Assembly (NCBI RefSeq): GCF_001905845.1 | Contig: NZ_LIVZ01000006.1 | Location: 372,001-436,000, forward strand | Length of the DNA stretch: 64,000 nucleotides | Origin: Streptomyces sp. TSRI0107 | GTDB taxonomy: Bacteria; Actinomycetota; Actinomycetes; Streptomycetales; Streptomycetaceae | Direction: 5' to 3' | Shown: positions 7,924-15,343 of the stretch, piece after piece | Position numbering within the stretch: position 1 is the first letter of the stretch | Layout: each line of letters begins with the position of its first letter | Notes under the pieces: generated by a model | What the model saw: the letters and a program-made list of their open reading frames with translations, nothing else | Told to the model about the DNA's origin: nothing | Database searches by the model: none | Translations under genes and position numbers: made by a program

Positions 7924-8850
7924 TTACGAGTGACCCAGCTCCGCCGTCTCCTCGTCCGACATCTCCGGTACCGAGCCCGAGTCGCGGGCCGGGCGCAGGG
8001 GGAACGGGTCGACTCGGGTTTCGTCGATGACCGGCGGGGCCGGCCTCGGGGGCTTCGGCATGATCGCTGCTTCGGAGTGGCCGCCGCAGCCGTAGGAGAG
8101 GGAGACCACTCGGCCGTCGGCCGGGGAGAACTCGTTGGCGCAGACGCCGAAGGCCTGGCCGAGGGAGCCTCCGATGGGGACGAGGAAGCCGCAGCTGACG
8201 CAGGACGCGGGGGCCGCCTGGGCCATGGGGGTCTTCGGGCCGTAGCCCTCTTCCCAGCGGTCGGCGGCGACGTGGAGGCCGTAGCGGGAGAGGACGCGGG
8301 CGCGGCGCATGCCGAGTTCCTCGGCGACCGCCGCGATGGAGCCGCGGGACGGGGCCTGCGGGAGGTGGGCCGGGGTGCCGGCGGTCACCTCCGCGTCCTC
8401 GGCCTCCGCCAGCTCGGCCATGTCCGCGGAGACGGCGGAGTTCGGCGGGGGCTCCTCCTCGCCGGAGAAGCCGGGTTCCAGGCGCAGGTCCTCCGCGTCG
8501 GTGGGGAGGAGGTCGCCGGGGCCCATGTCGCCGGGGCGCAGGCGTTCGCTCCACGGCACCCATTCGGGGGCGAGCAGCGCGTCGGGGCCGGGGAGCAGTA
8601 CCGCCTCGTCGACGGTGACGATCTTCGCGCGGGAGGCGCGGGCCACGGTCACGGCCCAGCGCCAGCCCCGGTAGCCCAGCTCCTTGCACTCGAAGAAGTG
8701 CGTGACAACGCGGTCCCCCTCGGAGACCAGCCCGGCGTGCTCGCCGACCACGCCGGGCGCGGCCGCCTCCTCGGCGGCGGCCCTGGCGAGGTCGACGGCC
8801 TCGGCGCACAGGCGGTCGGGGGTGCGGCTTCGCGTTGTCGCTGCGCTCAC
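7924..8850 (-). CDS. DUF3027 family protein
   Basis: 308 residues from the GTG at 8850, with GGAGAG upstream. It matches the actinobacterial DUF3027 family. The N-terminal half has the FFECKELGYRGWRWAVTVAR signature, followed by VPWSERLRPGDMGPGDLLPT. The C-terminal half has a zinc-ribbon-like CVSCGF, then CANEFSPADGRVVSLSYGCGGHSE, and an acidic tail. Cytoplasmic, no membrane segment. Members commonly lie near cold-shock-domain genes in actinobacteria, and one is found 4 kb away here, but no biochemical role is known to me. Its 3' end abuts the inverted repeat at 7824-7882. Confidence 0.85.
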   Translation of the reverse strand: MSAATTRSRTPDRLCAEAVDLARAAAEEAAAPGVVGEHAGLVSEGDRVVTHFFECKELGYRGWRWAVTVARASRAKIVTVDEAVLLPGPDALLAPEWVPWSERLRPGDMGPGDLLPTDAEDLRLEPGFSGEEEPPPNSAVSADMAELAEAEDAEVTAGTPAHLPQAPSRGSIAAVAEELGMRRARVLSRYGLHVAADRWEEGYGPKTPMAQAAPASCVSCGFLVPIGGSLGQAFGVCANEFSPADGRVVSLSYGCGGHSEAAIMPKPPRPAPPVIDETRVDPFPLRPARDSGSVPEMSDEETAELGHS

Positions 8851-9205
8851 AGGTATCGCTTCTCTCCTACGCCGTCTTACGGGTGCGCCTTGCCTTCAGG
8901 CGGTGGGGGCGACGGACGGAGCGGACCTGGGGGCCGCGTCGACGTCCGTGTCCTGTCGCTCTCGGGCGCACCTACGTCATCCATTCTGAGGGATGCCGGT
9001 GAGGCGCGCGGCCGAGAACGTTCGCCACGGCGCGCTACGCACGCTACCTGCTCGCGTGCGCTGGGCCTACACCGCCGCTCCTTCTGGCTCCTCTCCGCCT
9101 CCCGCTCCGCCCCCCTCCCCCACCCCTCTCCAACCCCCTCCCCCGGCCTCCGTTGCGCCGCCATCCGTGCCGTATGGCCGCTACTCGCACCGATATCAGG
9201 GCACT
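8851..9205. other. Divergent intergenic region with long pyrimidine tract
   Basis: Holds the upstream regions of the DUF3027 gene (minus) and the MFS gene (plus). From about 9078 to 9157 the plus strand is nearly pure C/T, an 80-nt polypyrimidine tract. TATCAG at 9194-9199 is a plausible -10 for the tiny ORF at 9206. No gene or RNA was recognised. Confidence 0.6.
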
Positions 9206-9223
9206 ATGACGGAGTGGCAGTGA
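9206..9223 (+). other. Five-codon upstream ORF (MTEWQ) overlapping the MFS start
   Basis: ATG ACG GAG TGG CAG TGA. Its stop overlaps the GTG start of the MFS gene at 9220 (GTGA), and its own codons contain the GGAG that would serve as ribosome site for that GTG. TATCAG lies 6 nt before the ATG, so the transcript may begin at this uORF. This may be chance or translational coupling. Confidence 0.35.
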
Positions 9224-10593
9224 CGAGCCGACGCAGCGGAACGGGCCGGAAGGGCGGCCCGCTGCGTGCGCTGGGGCGTGCCCTGCATTTTCCGTTCACG
9301 GGGACCGCGCGCGGTATCCGGAAGGCGACGCACGCGCACGGGGCGGGCGAGTCGGGGCTGGGCAAGCTGATCGAGCTGCACGCGGTGAACGGCGCCGGCG
9401 ACGTCATGATCACCGTCGCGCTGGCGTCCACGGTGTTCTTCTCGGTGCCCACCGACGAGGCGCGCGGCCGGGTCGCCCTGTACCTGGCGATCACGATGGC
9501 GCCGTTCACGCTTCTCGCCCCGGTGATCGGCCCGCTGCTGGACCGGGTCCCGCACGGCCGCCGGGCCGCGATGGCGTGCGCGATGCTGGCGCGGGCACTG
9601 CTGGCGCTGGTGCTGTCGGGCGCGGTGATCTCCGGCAGTATCCAGCTGTACCCGGCCGCGCTGGGGGTGCTGGTCGCGTCGAAGGCGTACGGCGTGGTGC
9701 GCAGCGCGGTCGTGCCGCGGCTGCTGCCGCCGCAGTTCTCCCTGGTGAAGGCGAACTCCCGGGTCACCCTCGGCGGGCTGCTGGCCACCGGTGTGGCCGC
9801 TCCGGTGGGGGCGGGCCTCCAGGCGCTGGGCCCGCGCTGGCCGCTCTACGGCGCTTTTGTGATCTTCGTCGCCGGAACGATCCTCTCCTTCTCGCTCCCG
9901 CCGAAGGTCGACTCGGCGAAGGGCGAGGACACCGCGCTGCTCGCGGCGGACGCGGACCATCTGCACGGCCCGCACCGCAAGCCGGTCAAGCGGCCGGGGC
10001 TGCGGACGGTCGGCATCGCCGTGACCCACGGCCTGACCGTGAACGCCGCGATCCGCTGTCTGGCCGGGTTCCTGATCTTCTTCCTGGCGTTCCTGCTGCG
10101 CGAGCATCCGATGAGCGGGCAGAGCGCGGCGGTGTCGCTGGGCATGGTGGCCGTCGCTGCGGGCGTCGGGAACGCCTGCGGTACGGCGGTGGGTGCGGCG
10201 CTGAGGGCCCGCGCGCCGGAGATCATCATCGTCACGGTGGTCGCGGTGGAGCTGGGTGTGGCGATCACCGCGGCGGTGTTCTTCAGCGCGTTCCTGGTGG
10301 CCGCTCTCGCCGCGGTCGCCGGGTTCGCGCAGGCGCTGGCCAAGCTGTCGCTGGACGCGCTGATCCAGCGGGACGTGCCGGAGCAGGTGCGCACGTCGGC
10401 GTTCGCCCGCTCGGAGACGCTGTTGCAGATGTCGTGGGTGCTGGGCGGGGCGATCGGTATCGCGATGCCGCTGAACGGCTCGCTCGGCCTGGCGGTCGGC
10501 GCCGGTGTGCTGGCCGTCGGCTGGGTGACGAGCGTGCGCGGGCTGCTCCGCTCGGCACGGCGGGGCGGGAGGTCGCGCACGCGAGTGGCGTAA
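9220..10593 (+). CDS. MFS transporter
   Basis: 457 residues. The start is the GTG at 9220 (GGAG 5 nt upstream); the GTG at 9214 is in frame but too close to that site. A basic N-terminal stretch of about 60 residues precedes roughly 11-12 hydrophobic segments (NGAGDVMITVALASTVFF through GLAVGAGVLAVGWVT). The loop after the second or third helix has the MFS-type GPLLDRVPHGRR pattern (G-x-L-x-D-R-x-G/P-R-R), and PPQFSLVKANSR is also typical of the DHA1 group. It would be a proton-coupled transporter in the cytoplasmic membrane; the substrate cannot be read from sequence. It is followed by the lipoprotein and menaquinone genes on the same strand, but a new -10 at 10644 makes a separate transcript likely. 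Confidence 0.85.
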   Translation: MTSRRSGTGRKGGPLRALGRALHFPFTGTARGIRKATHAHGAGESGLGKLIELHAVNGAGDVMITVALASTVFFSVPTDEARGRVALYLAITMAPFTLLAPVIGPLLDRVPHGRRAAMACAMLARALLALVLSGAVISGSIQLYPAALGVLVASKAYGVVRSAVVPRLLPPQFSLVKANSRVTLGGLLATGVAAPVGAGLQALGPRWPLYGAFVIFVAGTILSFSLPPKVDSAKGEDTALLAADADHLHGPHRKPVKRPGLRTVGIAVTHGLTVNAAIRCLAGFLIFFLAFLLREHPMSGQSAAVSLGMVAVAAGVGNACGTAVGAALRARAPEIIIVTVVAVELGVAITAAVFFSAFLVAALAAVAGFAQALAKLSLDALIQRDVPEQVRTSAFARSETLLQMSWVLGGAIGIAMPLNGSLGLAVGAGVLAVGWVTSVRGLLRSARRGGRSRTRVA

Positions 10594-10643
10594 CCCACGC
10601 CACGGCTCGTACCCCACCCGGGCGGTGATCCTTATGCGACCGA

Positions 10644-10655
10644 TAGCCTTCGGCC
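10644..10655 (+). promoter_or_regulatory. -10 hexamer for leaderless transcript of the lipoprotein gene
   Basis: TAGCCT at 10644-10649 stands 6 nt before the ATG at 10656, and no Shine-Dalgarno sequence lies between. The spacing fits transcription starting at the A of the start codon. Confidence 0.5.
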
Positions 10656-11132
10656 ATGACCACGCTGCAATCCGTTGTGCGACGCCGCCGCGCCGTCGCC
10701 GCCGCCGGCGCCGTTTCCGCCGGACTGCTCGTTCTGTCGGCTTGCGACAAGCCGACGCCGATGTCGACGATCACCGTCGGTTCGAACTCGGTCAGCGCCG
10801 AGGCCGTCTGCTACAACGACGGCAAGGCCCTCGACAGCAAGTCGCTGGAGAAGTGCACCACGGACAAGTCCGACGTCAAGACGATCGAGCTGGGCCAGGA
10901 CGAGACGGTCCGCCTGGGTGTCGACCCCGAGATCGCGGACACCGGCTGGACGGTCCTGGTGAACGGCCGGCAGCTGACCGACTACAGCAAGAACACCTAC
11001 CGCACCATTCCGGGCAGCGTGTTCTTCAACATGCAGTACGGCACCCAGGGCACCACCAACACGGTCTCCATCCGGGAGGGCGAGAAGGCGGCCAAGGGCG
11101 TCTGGACGTTCAAGCTGAAGCAGGCCTCCTGA
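10656..11132 (+). CDS. DUF2771-like lipoprotein
   Basis: 158 residues. A basic N-region (RRRR) is followed by a hydrophobic core and lipobox LSAC at residues 27-30, so the mature protein would start at Cys30 and be lipid-anchored outside the membrane. The mature part (CYNDGKALD, ETVRLGVDPEIADTGWTVLVNG, GTQGTTNTVSIRE) fits the actinobacterial DUF2771 family, which has a beta-rich domain and no known activity. Two Cys residues (CYN, EKC) may form a disulphide. The gene ends 14 bp before mqnB and is probably co-transcribed with it, though a direct menaquinone role is only positional inference. Confidence 0.75.
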   Translation: MTTLQSVVRRRRAVAAAGAVSAGLLVLSACDKPTPMSTITVGSNSVSAEAVCYNDGKALDSKSLEKCTTDKSDVKTIELGQDETVRLGVDPEIADTGWTVLVNGRQLTDYSKNTYRTIPGSVFFNMQYGTQGTTNTVSIREGEKAAKGVWTFKLKQAS

Positions 11133-11146
11133 CCGGGTCCCGCCCC

Positions 11147-11860
11147 ATGCGTGTCCTCGTGGCCACCGCCGTCCCCGCCGAACGGGACGCGGTGGCCCGG
11201 GCCTTCACCGGATCCGACGGGTCCACCGGATCCGCCGGGTCCGCTGGATTCGCCGGATTCGCCGGATCCTCCGGACAGGTTCTCGCGGTCGGGGTCGGTC
11301 CCGCCCGTGCCGCAGCCGGCACCGCGACCGCGCTGACCGAGGCCGCCCGTGACGGCCGCCCCTTCGGGCTGGTCGTCTCCGCCGGCATCGGCGGCGGCTT
11401 CGCCCCCGAGGCGCCCGTCGGCTCGCTGGTCGTCGCCGACGAGATCACCGCGGCCGATCTGGGCGCGGAGACCGCCGACGGCTTCCTGCCGGTCACCGAG
11501 CTGGGTTTCGGCACCGTCACCCACCGTCCCCCGGAAACGCTCGTACGGGACGTCACAGCGGCCACCGGTGCCCGCGCGGGCACCGTCCTCACCGTCTCCA
11601 CGGTCACCGGCACCGCCGACCGCGCCGCGGCCCTGCGCGCCCGGCATCCGCGGGCCCTCGCCGAGGCGATGGAGGGTTTCGGGGTCGCCGAGGCGGCCGC
11701 CGTCCACGGGGTGCCCGTGCTGGAGCTGCGGGCCGTCTCCAACCCGGTGGGGCCGCGTGACCGCGCCGCCTGGCGGATCGGGGAGGCGCTGGACGCGCTG
11801 GCGGAGGCTTTCGGGAAGCTGGCACCCGTACTGGAAGGTTGGACCCCACATGACCGGTGA
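11147..11860 (+). CDS. mqnB: Futalosine hydrolase
   Basis: 237 residues. MqnB removes hypoxanthine from futalosine to give dehypoxanthine futalosine, the second step of the futalosine route to menaquinone. The fold is that of nucleoside phosphorylase/MTA nucleosidase: MRVLVATAVPAERDAV at the N-terminus, VVSAGIGGGFAPEAPVGSLVVADEI in the middle, and AEAMEGFGVAEAAAVHGVPVLELRAVSN as the purine/ribose binding end (MEG-F). Residues 22-42 are a tripeptide repeat (G-S/F-A/T/S/D) encoded by a 9-bp minisatellite, inserted after the first helix and not expected in the family. It overlaps mqnD by 11 bp, a tight pathway operon. Confidence 0.92.
   Translation: MRVLVATAVPAERDAVARAFTGSDGSTGSAGSAGFAGFAGSSGQVLAVGVGPARAAAGTATALTEAARDGRPFGLVVSAGIGGGFAPEAPVGSLVVADEITAADLGAETADGFLPVTELGFGTVTHRPPETLVRDVTAATGARAGTVLTVSTVTGTADRAAALRARHPRALAEAMEGFGVAEAAAVHGVPVLELRAVSNPVGPRDRAAWRIGEALDALAEAFGKLAPVLEGWTPHDR
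11210..11272 (+). repeat. Seven 9-bp repeats inside mqnB
   Basis: Units vary around GGATCCGCC and GGGTCCGCT, in frame, each encoding G-S-x or G-F-A. There are seven units in 63 bp. The array adds a flexible surface loop to futalosine hydrolase. Confidence 0.9.
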
Positions 11861-12698
11861 GAAGCTGCGGATCGCGTACTCCCCCTGCCCGAACGACACC
11901 TTCGTCTTCGACGCCCTGGCCCACGGCCGCGTCCCCGGCGCCCCCGCGCTCGACGTGACCTTCGCCGACATCGACGTCACCAACGGCATGGCCGAGCGCG
12001 GCGAGTTCGACGTGCTGAAGGTGTCGTACGCGGTGCTGCCGTACGTCCTCGGCGAGTACACGCTGCTGCCGTGCGGCGGCGCGCTGGGGCGGGGCTGCGG
12101 GCCGCTGGTGCTCACGCGGGAGGCGGACGTCGACCTGACGGGGCGTACGGTCGCCGTGCCGAGCGAGAAGTCGACGGCGTACCTGCTGTTCCGGCTGTGG
12201 GCGGCCGACACCGTGCCCGGCGGGGTCGGGGAGATCGTGGTGATGCCGTTCCACGAGATCATGCCGGCCGTGCGGGACGGCAAGGTGGACGCCGGACTCG
12301 TCATCCACGAGGCCCGGTTCACGTACCGGAACTACGGGCTGCACAAGCTCGCCGACATGGGCGAGCACTGGGAGAGCACCACCGGGCTGCCGATCCCGCT
12401 GGGCGCCATCATCGCCAAGCGGTCGCTGGGCGCGGACACGCTGCGCCTGCTCGCCGACTCGATCCGTACGTCCGTACGGGCGGCCTGGGACGACCCGGAG
12501 GTGTCCCGCCCGTACGTCATGGAGCACGCCCAGGAGATGGACCCGGCCGTGGCCGACCAGCACATCGGGCTGTACGTCAACGAGTTCACCGCCGGCCTGG
12601 GCGAGGACGGCTACGCCGCGGTGCGGGGGCTGCTCACCCGCGCGGCGGCCGAGGGACTGCTGCCGCCCCTCGGCCCGGATGCGCTGGATTTCCCGTGA
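11850..12698 (+). CDS. mqnD: 1,4-dihydroxy-6-naphthoate synthase
   Basis: 282 residues from the ATG at 11850, inside the end of mqnB (11-bp overlap). MqnD converts cyclic dehypoxanthine futalosine to 1,4-dihydroxy-6-naphthoate in the futalosine menaquinone pathway. The sequence shows the periplasmic-binding-protein-like fold of the MqnA/MqnD family: IAYSPCPNDTFVFDALAHG at the N-terminus, the VSYAVLPYVLGEYTLLPCGGALGRGCGPL ligand loop, VIHEARFTY, and GLPIPLGAIIAKR. MqnA and MqnC are not in the window. It ends 16 bp from a convergent gene. Confidence 0.95.
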   Translation: MTGEKLRIAYSPCPNDTFVFDALAHGRVPGAPALDVTFADIDVTNGMAERGEFDVLKVSYAVLPYVLGEYTLLPCGGALGRGCGPLVLTREADVDLTGRTVAVPSEKSTAYLLFRLWAADTVPGGVGEIVVMPFHEIMPAVRDGKVDAGLVIHEARFTYRNYGLHKLADMGEHWESTTGLPIPLGAIIAKRSLGADTLRLLADSIRTSVRAAWDDPEVSRPYVMEHAQEMDPAVADQHIGLYVNEFTAGLGEDGYAAVRGLLTRAAAEGLLPPLGPDALDFP

Positions 12699-12714
12699 CG
12701 GCTCCAGCGGCTTC

Positions 12715-13098
12715 TCACACGTCGAGCTGGTCCGCCACCGCGCGGAGCAGGCCGGCGATCTTCTTGCCGGACGCCTTGTCCGGGTAGCGGCCCTTCTCCA
12801 GCATCGGGGTGATGTTCTCGAGGAGGGTCGTCAGGTCCTGGACGATCGAAGCGAGCTCGTCCGGCTTCTTGCGCTGCGCGGCGGCCACCGACGGGGTCGG
12901 GTCCAGCAGGGTCACCGACAAGGCCTGGTCGCCGCGCTGACCGGCCACGACGCCGAATTCCACGCGCTGGCCCGGCTTGAGCGTCTCCACTCCGTTGGGG
13001 AGAACCGAGGAATGGACGAAGACGTCGCCGCCGTCGTCGCGGGAGAGAAAGCCGAAGCCCTTCTCGCTGTTGAACCACTTGACCTTGCCGGTAGGCAC
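12715..13098 (-). CDS. Cold-shock-domain protein with C-terminal extension
   Basis: 127 residues from the GTG at 13098, preceded by GAGGAC. Residues 1-65 are a cold-shock domain with RNP1-like GFGFLSR and RNP2-like VFVHSSV motifs (VPTGKVKWFNSEKG at the N-terminus). It should bind single-stranded nucleic acid in the cytoplasm. Unlike the 67-residue CspA type, it carries about 60 further residues (KKPDELASIVQDLTTLLENITPML through GLLRAVADQLDV), predicted helical. This longer form is standard in Streptomyces near the menaquinone genes; the role of the tail is not known. Confidence 0.92.
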   Translation of the reverse strand: MPTGKVKWFNSEKGFGFLSRDDGGDVFVHSSVLPNGVETLKPGQRVEFGVVAGQRGDQALSVTLLDPTPSVAAAQRKKPDELASIVQDLTTLLENITPMLEKGRYPDKASGKKIAGLLRAVADQLDV

Positions 13099-13262
13099 GT
13101 CTGTCCTCGTCCTCGTACTCGTCGGAAAACTGCTTCGGAAACGGCTCTTGATAGCACTAGAGCGGGTCGCCACTGACCCGCCGGTACCAAGGCTAATGGT
13201 CCCGGGGCAGCTGACAAGACGTCGCCCGGTTGTTCCCTCGCGCTGGGAACTACCCTGGTCCG

Positions 13263-13532
13263 GTGCGTGACAAAACCCAACCGAATTCCGCCGCGCCCGG
13301 TGACCGGCTGGTCCGTGCCGGGGCCGTCGTGTTCTTCCTCGGTGCCGTGGCCACGCTGGTCACGGTGGCCCCGCTGTTCCTCGGCACGACGCCGTTTCCG
13401 ACGTACATGTTCGCACTGAGCATGCTCATGGGGGTCGGATTTCTGATCGCCGGCGCCGGGGTTCTCCAGTCGGTGGCGGCCGGTCGCCGTCAGGCGCGGG
13501 AGGGCTCCGGGGCGTCGGCGCCGTCCAGGTAG
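13263..13532 (+). CDS. Small two-span membrane protein
   Basis: 89 residues from the GTG at 13263 (VRDKTQPNS); an upstream in-frame ATG at 13230 is possible but would add a non-conserved-looking leader. Two hydrophobic helices are visible (about residues 18-40 and 46-68), with short charged ends and no motifs. The 3' end overlaps the convergent HAD phosphatase gene by 43 bp. No known family recognised; function unknown. Confidence 0.7.
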   Translation: MRDKTQPNSAAPGDRLVRAGAVVFFLGAVATLVTVAPLFLGTTPFPTYMFALSMLMGVGFLIAGAGVLQSVAAGRRQAREGSGASAPSR

Positions 13533-14143
13533 GCGGCCAGCCACTCCGGGAACGCGGTCAGGTCGGCGAGGACGACGTCCGTGCCGGCCTCCCGCAGCTC
13601 CGCCGCGCCGAACGGGCCGGTGGCCACCGTCACCGAAAGGGCGTCCGCCGCGCGGGCGGCACGGATGTCGCCGGTGTGGTCGCCGACGTAGACGCCCGCG
13701 GTGTGCTCGCGCAGGGCCACCGCCTTGGCCTCCGCCCACAGGTCGCCGACCAGCACGTCCGGCTCCAGGCCGAGGTGCTCCAGGTGCAGCTTGGCGTTCG
13801 GCTCGTACTTCGCCGTGACGACGATCGCGCGGCCGCCGGACGCCCGTACGGCGGCGATGGCCTCGCGGGCGCCGGGGAGGGCGGGGGTGGCGGTGATGGC
13901 GTGCGCCGGATACATCGACCGGTACAGGTCGGCGACGGCCGGGACGTCCTCCTCCGGGAACCAGTTCCGCAGCTCCTCCGTCAGCGGCGGGCCCAGGCGG
14001 GTCACCGCGAGGTCGGCGTCGACGAACGTGCCCGTGCGCTCGGCGAGGGCCTGGTAGCAGGCGTGGATGCCCGGGCGGGAGTCGATCAGGGTCATGTCCA
14101 GGTCGAAGCCGACGGTGAGGGGGGTGCTCGCGGTGTAGGCCAT
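13490..14143 (-). CDS. HAD-superfamily hydrolase
   Basis: 217 residues from the ATG at 14143; an ATG at 14152 is an alternative. There is no Shine-Dalgarno, but CACAAT lies 7 nt before 14143, which fits a leaderless mRNA. Motif I is FDLDMTLIDS (Asp nucleophile plus general acid), followed by an alpha-helical cap (PGIHACYQALAERTG), motif II/III region IVVTAKYEPNAKLHLEHLG, and motif IV YVGDHTGDIRAAR. This is the phosphoglycolate-phosphatase-like (Gph) arrangement, so the likely reaction is hydrolysis of a small phosphate ester; the substrate is not determinable. Confidence 0.88.
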   Translation of the reverse strand: MAYTASTPLTVGFDLDMTLIDSRPGIHACYQALAERTGTFVDADLAVTRLGPPLTEELRNWFPEEDVPAVADLYRSMYPAHAITATPALPGAREAIAAVRASGGRAIVVTAKYEPNAKLHLEHLGLEPDVLVGDLWAEAKAVALREHTAGVYVGDHTGDIRAARAADALSVTVATGPFGAAELREAGTDVVLADLTAFPEWLAAYLDGADAPEPSRA

Positions 14144-14247
14144 GTGGGTCATTGTGCCGGGGGCCTGTCGGGGCCGGGCGGGGGCGGGGTGCGCGGCCCG
14201 CGGGCTCACCGGCGGAATCCCCTACCGCTCTTTCCTACTGCTCTTCC

Positions 14248-15243
14248 CTACCGCTCTTTCTGCGAGCGCCACACCAGGAACGCCGCCGACGCCAGCGCCG
14301 CGCCCCGCAACACCCACGGCCAGGTCTCCGAGATCGCCGCGCTCATCTCGCCCTCGGCGATCGGGGCGCCCCAGCGGCCCTCCGTGCGGCCCCAGAGCCA
14401 GGTGAAGCCGCCCGCGACCGCCAGGCCGGGGAGGAACATGACCGCCCACTTGATCTCGAACTGGGTCAGGCGGCGGGAGATGTAGACGATGAGCCAGCCG
14501 AAGGCCAGGACCAGGATGTTGCGGAGGACCGCGCCGGCGACCAGGAGGGCCGCGGCGAACAGGAGCAGGGGATTGCTCCAGGTGCCGGGGGACGGCAGGA
14601 ACCGGCGGCGGCCTTCCTGAGGCTCCTCCGCCTCCGCGTCCGCCTCCTCCTCGGCCTCCCTCGCTCGCGCCTTCTCCCCGGGCACCTTCTCCTTCTCCCT
14701 CGGCGGAGGCTTCAGCAGGTCCGGGATCTCCACGCCGCCGACGAAGCCCGGCACCGCCTCCCCGGCGTCGAAGGGCGTGCCCTCCACCCGCCACCAGTCG
14801 GGCTGGACGGCGCTGTCCCCGAGTTCGTGGGCGCCCGCGAGGTGGGGCGGGGCGGGGGCGTCGTCGGCGGCCGGCCGGGGTTCGGCGGGGCGGGGGCGGG
14901 GGACGACCCGGCGCAGGCCCTTGGGGAGCCGGCGCTCGCGGGGGGCCGGGGGCTCCGGGTCCCGCTGGACCGGCACGGTCGCGGGCGGCGGCTCCGCGAC
15001 GGCGTGCTGCGGCCCCGTGCCGCCCGCGGCGGTGACCACGTCGTCGGGGCTGCCGATGCGGTCGATGATGCGGCGGACCGCGGCGGGGCTGTCCACGGGT
15101 GCCTTCGCCCGCCGCCGGTCGATCTCGTCCCGCAGCTGGGAGACGAGCCGCATCCGGGTCGCGGAGGGCAGCTGCCGCTGCTGCGCCACGTCGCCGACGC
15201 GGCTCAGGTACTCGTAGACGACCTTGTCGCTCTCGATGCCCAC
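14248..15243 (-). CDS. Membrane protein with N-terminal helical prefix domain
   Basis: 331 residues from the GTG at 15243, with GGAGGGG upstream. The N-terminal 70 residues (VVYEYLSRVGDVAQQRQLPSATR, LVSQLRDEIDRRR, IIDRIGSPDDVV) resemble the HAAS/permease-prefix type helical domain found on PadR-associated membrane proteins. A long Pro/Arg/Glu-rich linker with a KEK/EEE-rich stretch follows, then about four transmembrane helices near the C-terminus. It probably sits in the cytoplasmic membrane with its long N-terminal part inside. No PadR gene is adjacent. Function unknown. Confidence 0.75.
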   Translation of the reverse strand: MGIESDKVVYEYLSRVGDVAQQRQLPSATRMRLVSQLRDEIDRRRAKAPVDSPAAVRRIIDRIGSPDDVVTAAGGTGPQHAVAEPPPATVPVQRDPEPPAPRERRLPKGLRRVVPRPRPAEPRPAADDAPAPPHLAGAHELGDSAVQPDWWRVEGTPFDAGEAVPGFVGGVEIPDLLKPPPREKEKVPGEKARAREAEEEADAEAEEPQEGRRRFLPSPGTWSNPLLLFAAALLVAGAVLRNILVLAFGWLIVYISRRLTQFEIKWAVMFLPGLAVAGGFTWLWGRTEGRWGAPIAEGEMSAAISETWPWVLRGAALASAAFLVWRSQKER

Positions 15244-15343
15244 GCTGTCCCCTCCGGGGCGGGTGTGCCGGTTGCCGGGTTCCGGATCGCGCCGGATTCC
15301 CCGGGGGACGACGTTAGCGCAGGGCCGGGCGGGCGACGGCACG

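Noticed and set aside
7482..8030. Long open frames in the repeat region on both strands
   Set aside because: Their translations are Pro/Arg/Ser/Thr-rich, mirror the inverted repeat and have no ribosome sites; frames stay open only because of high GC.
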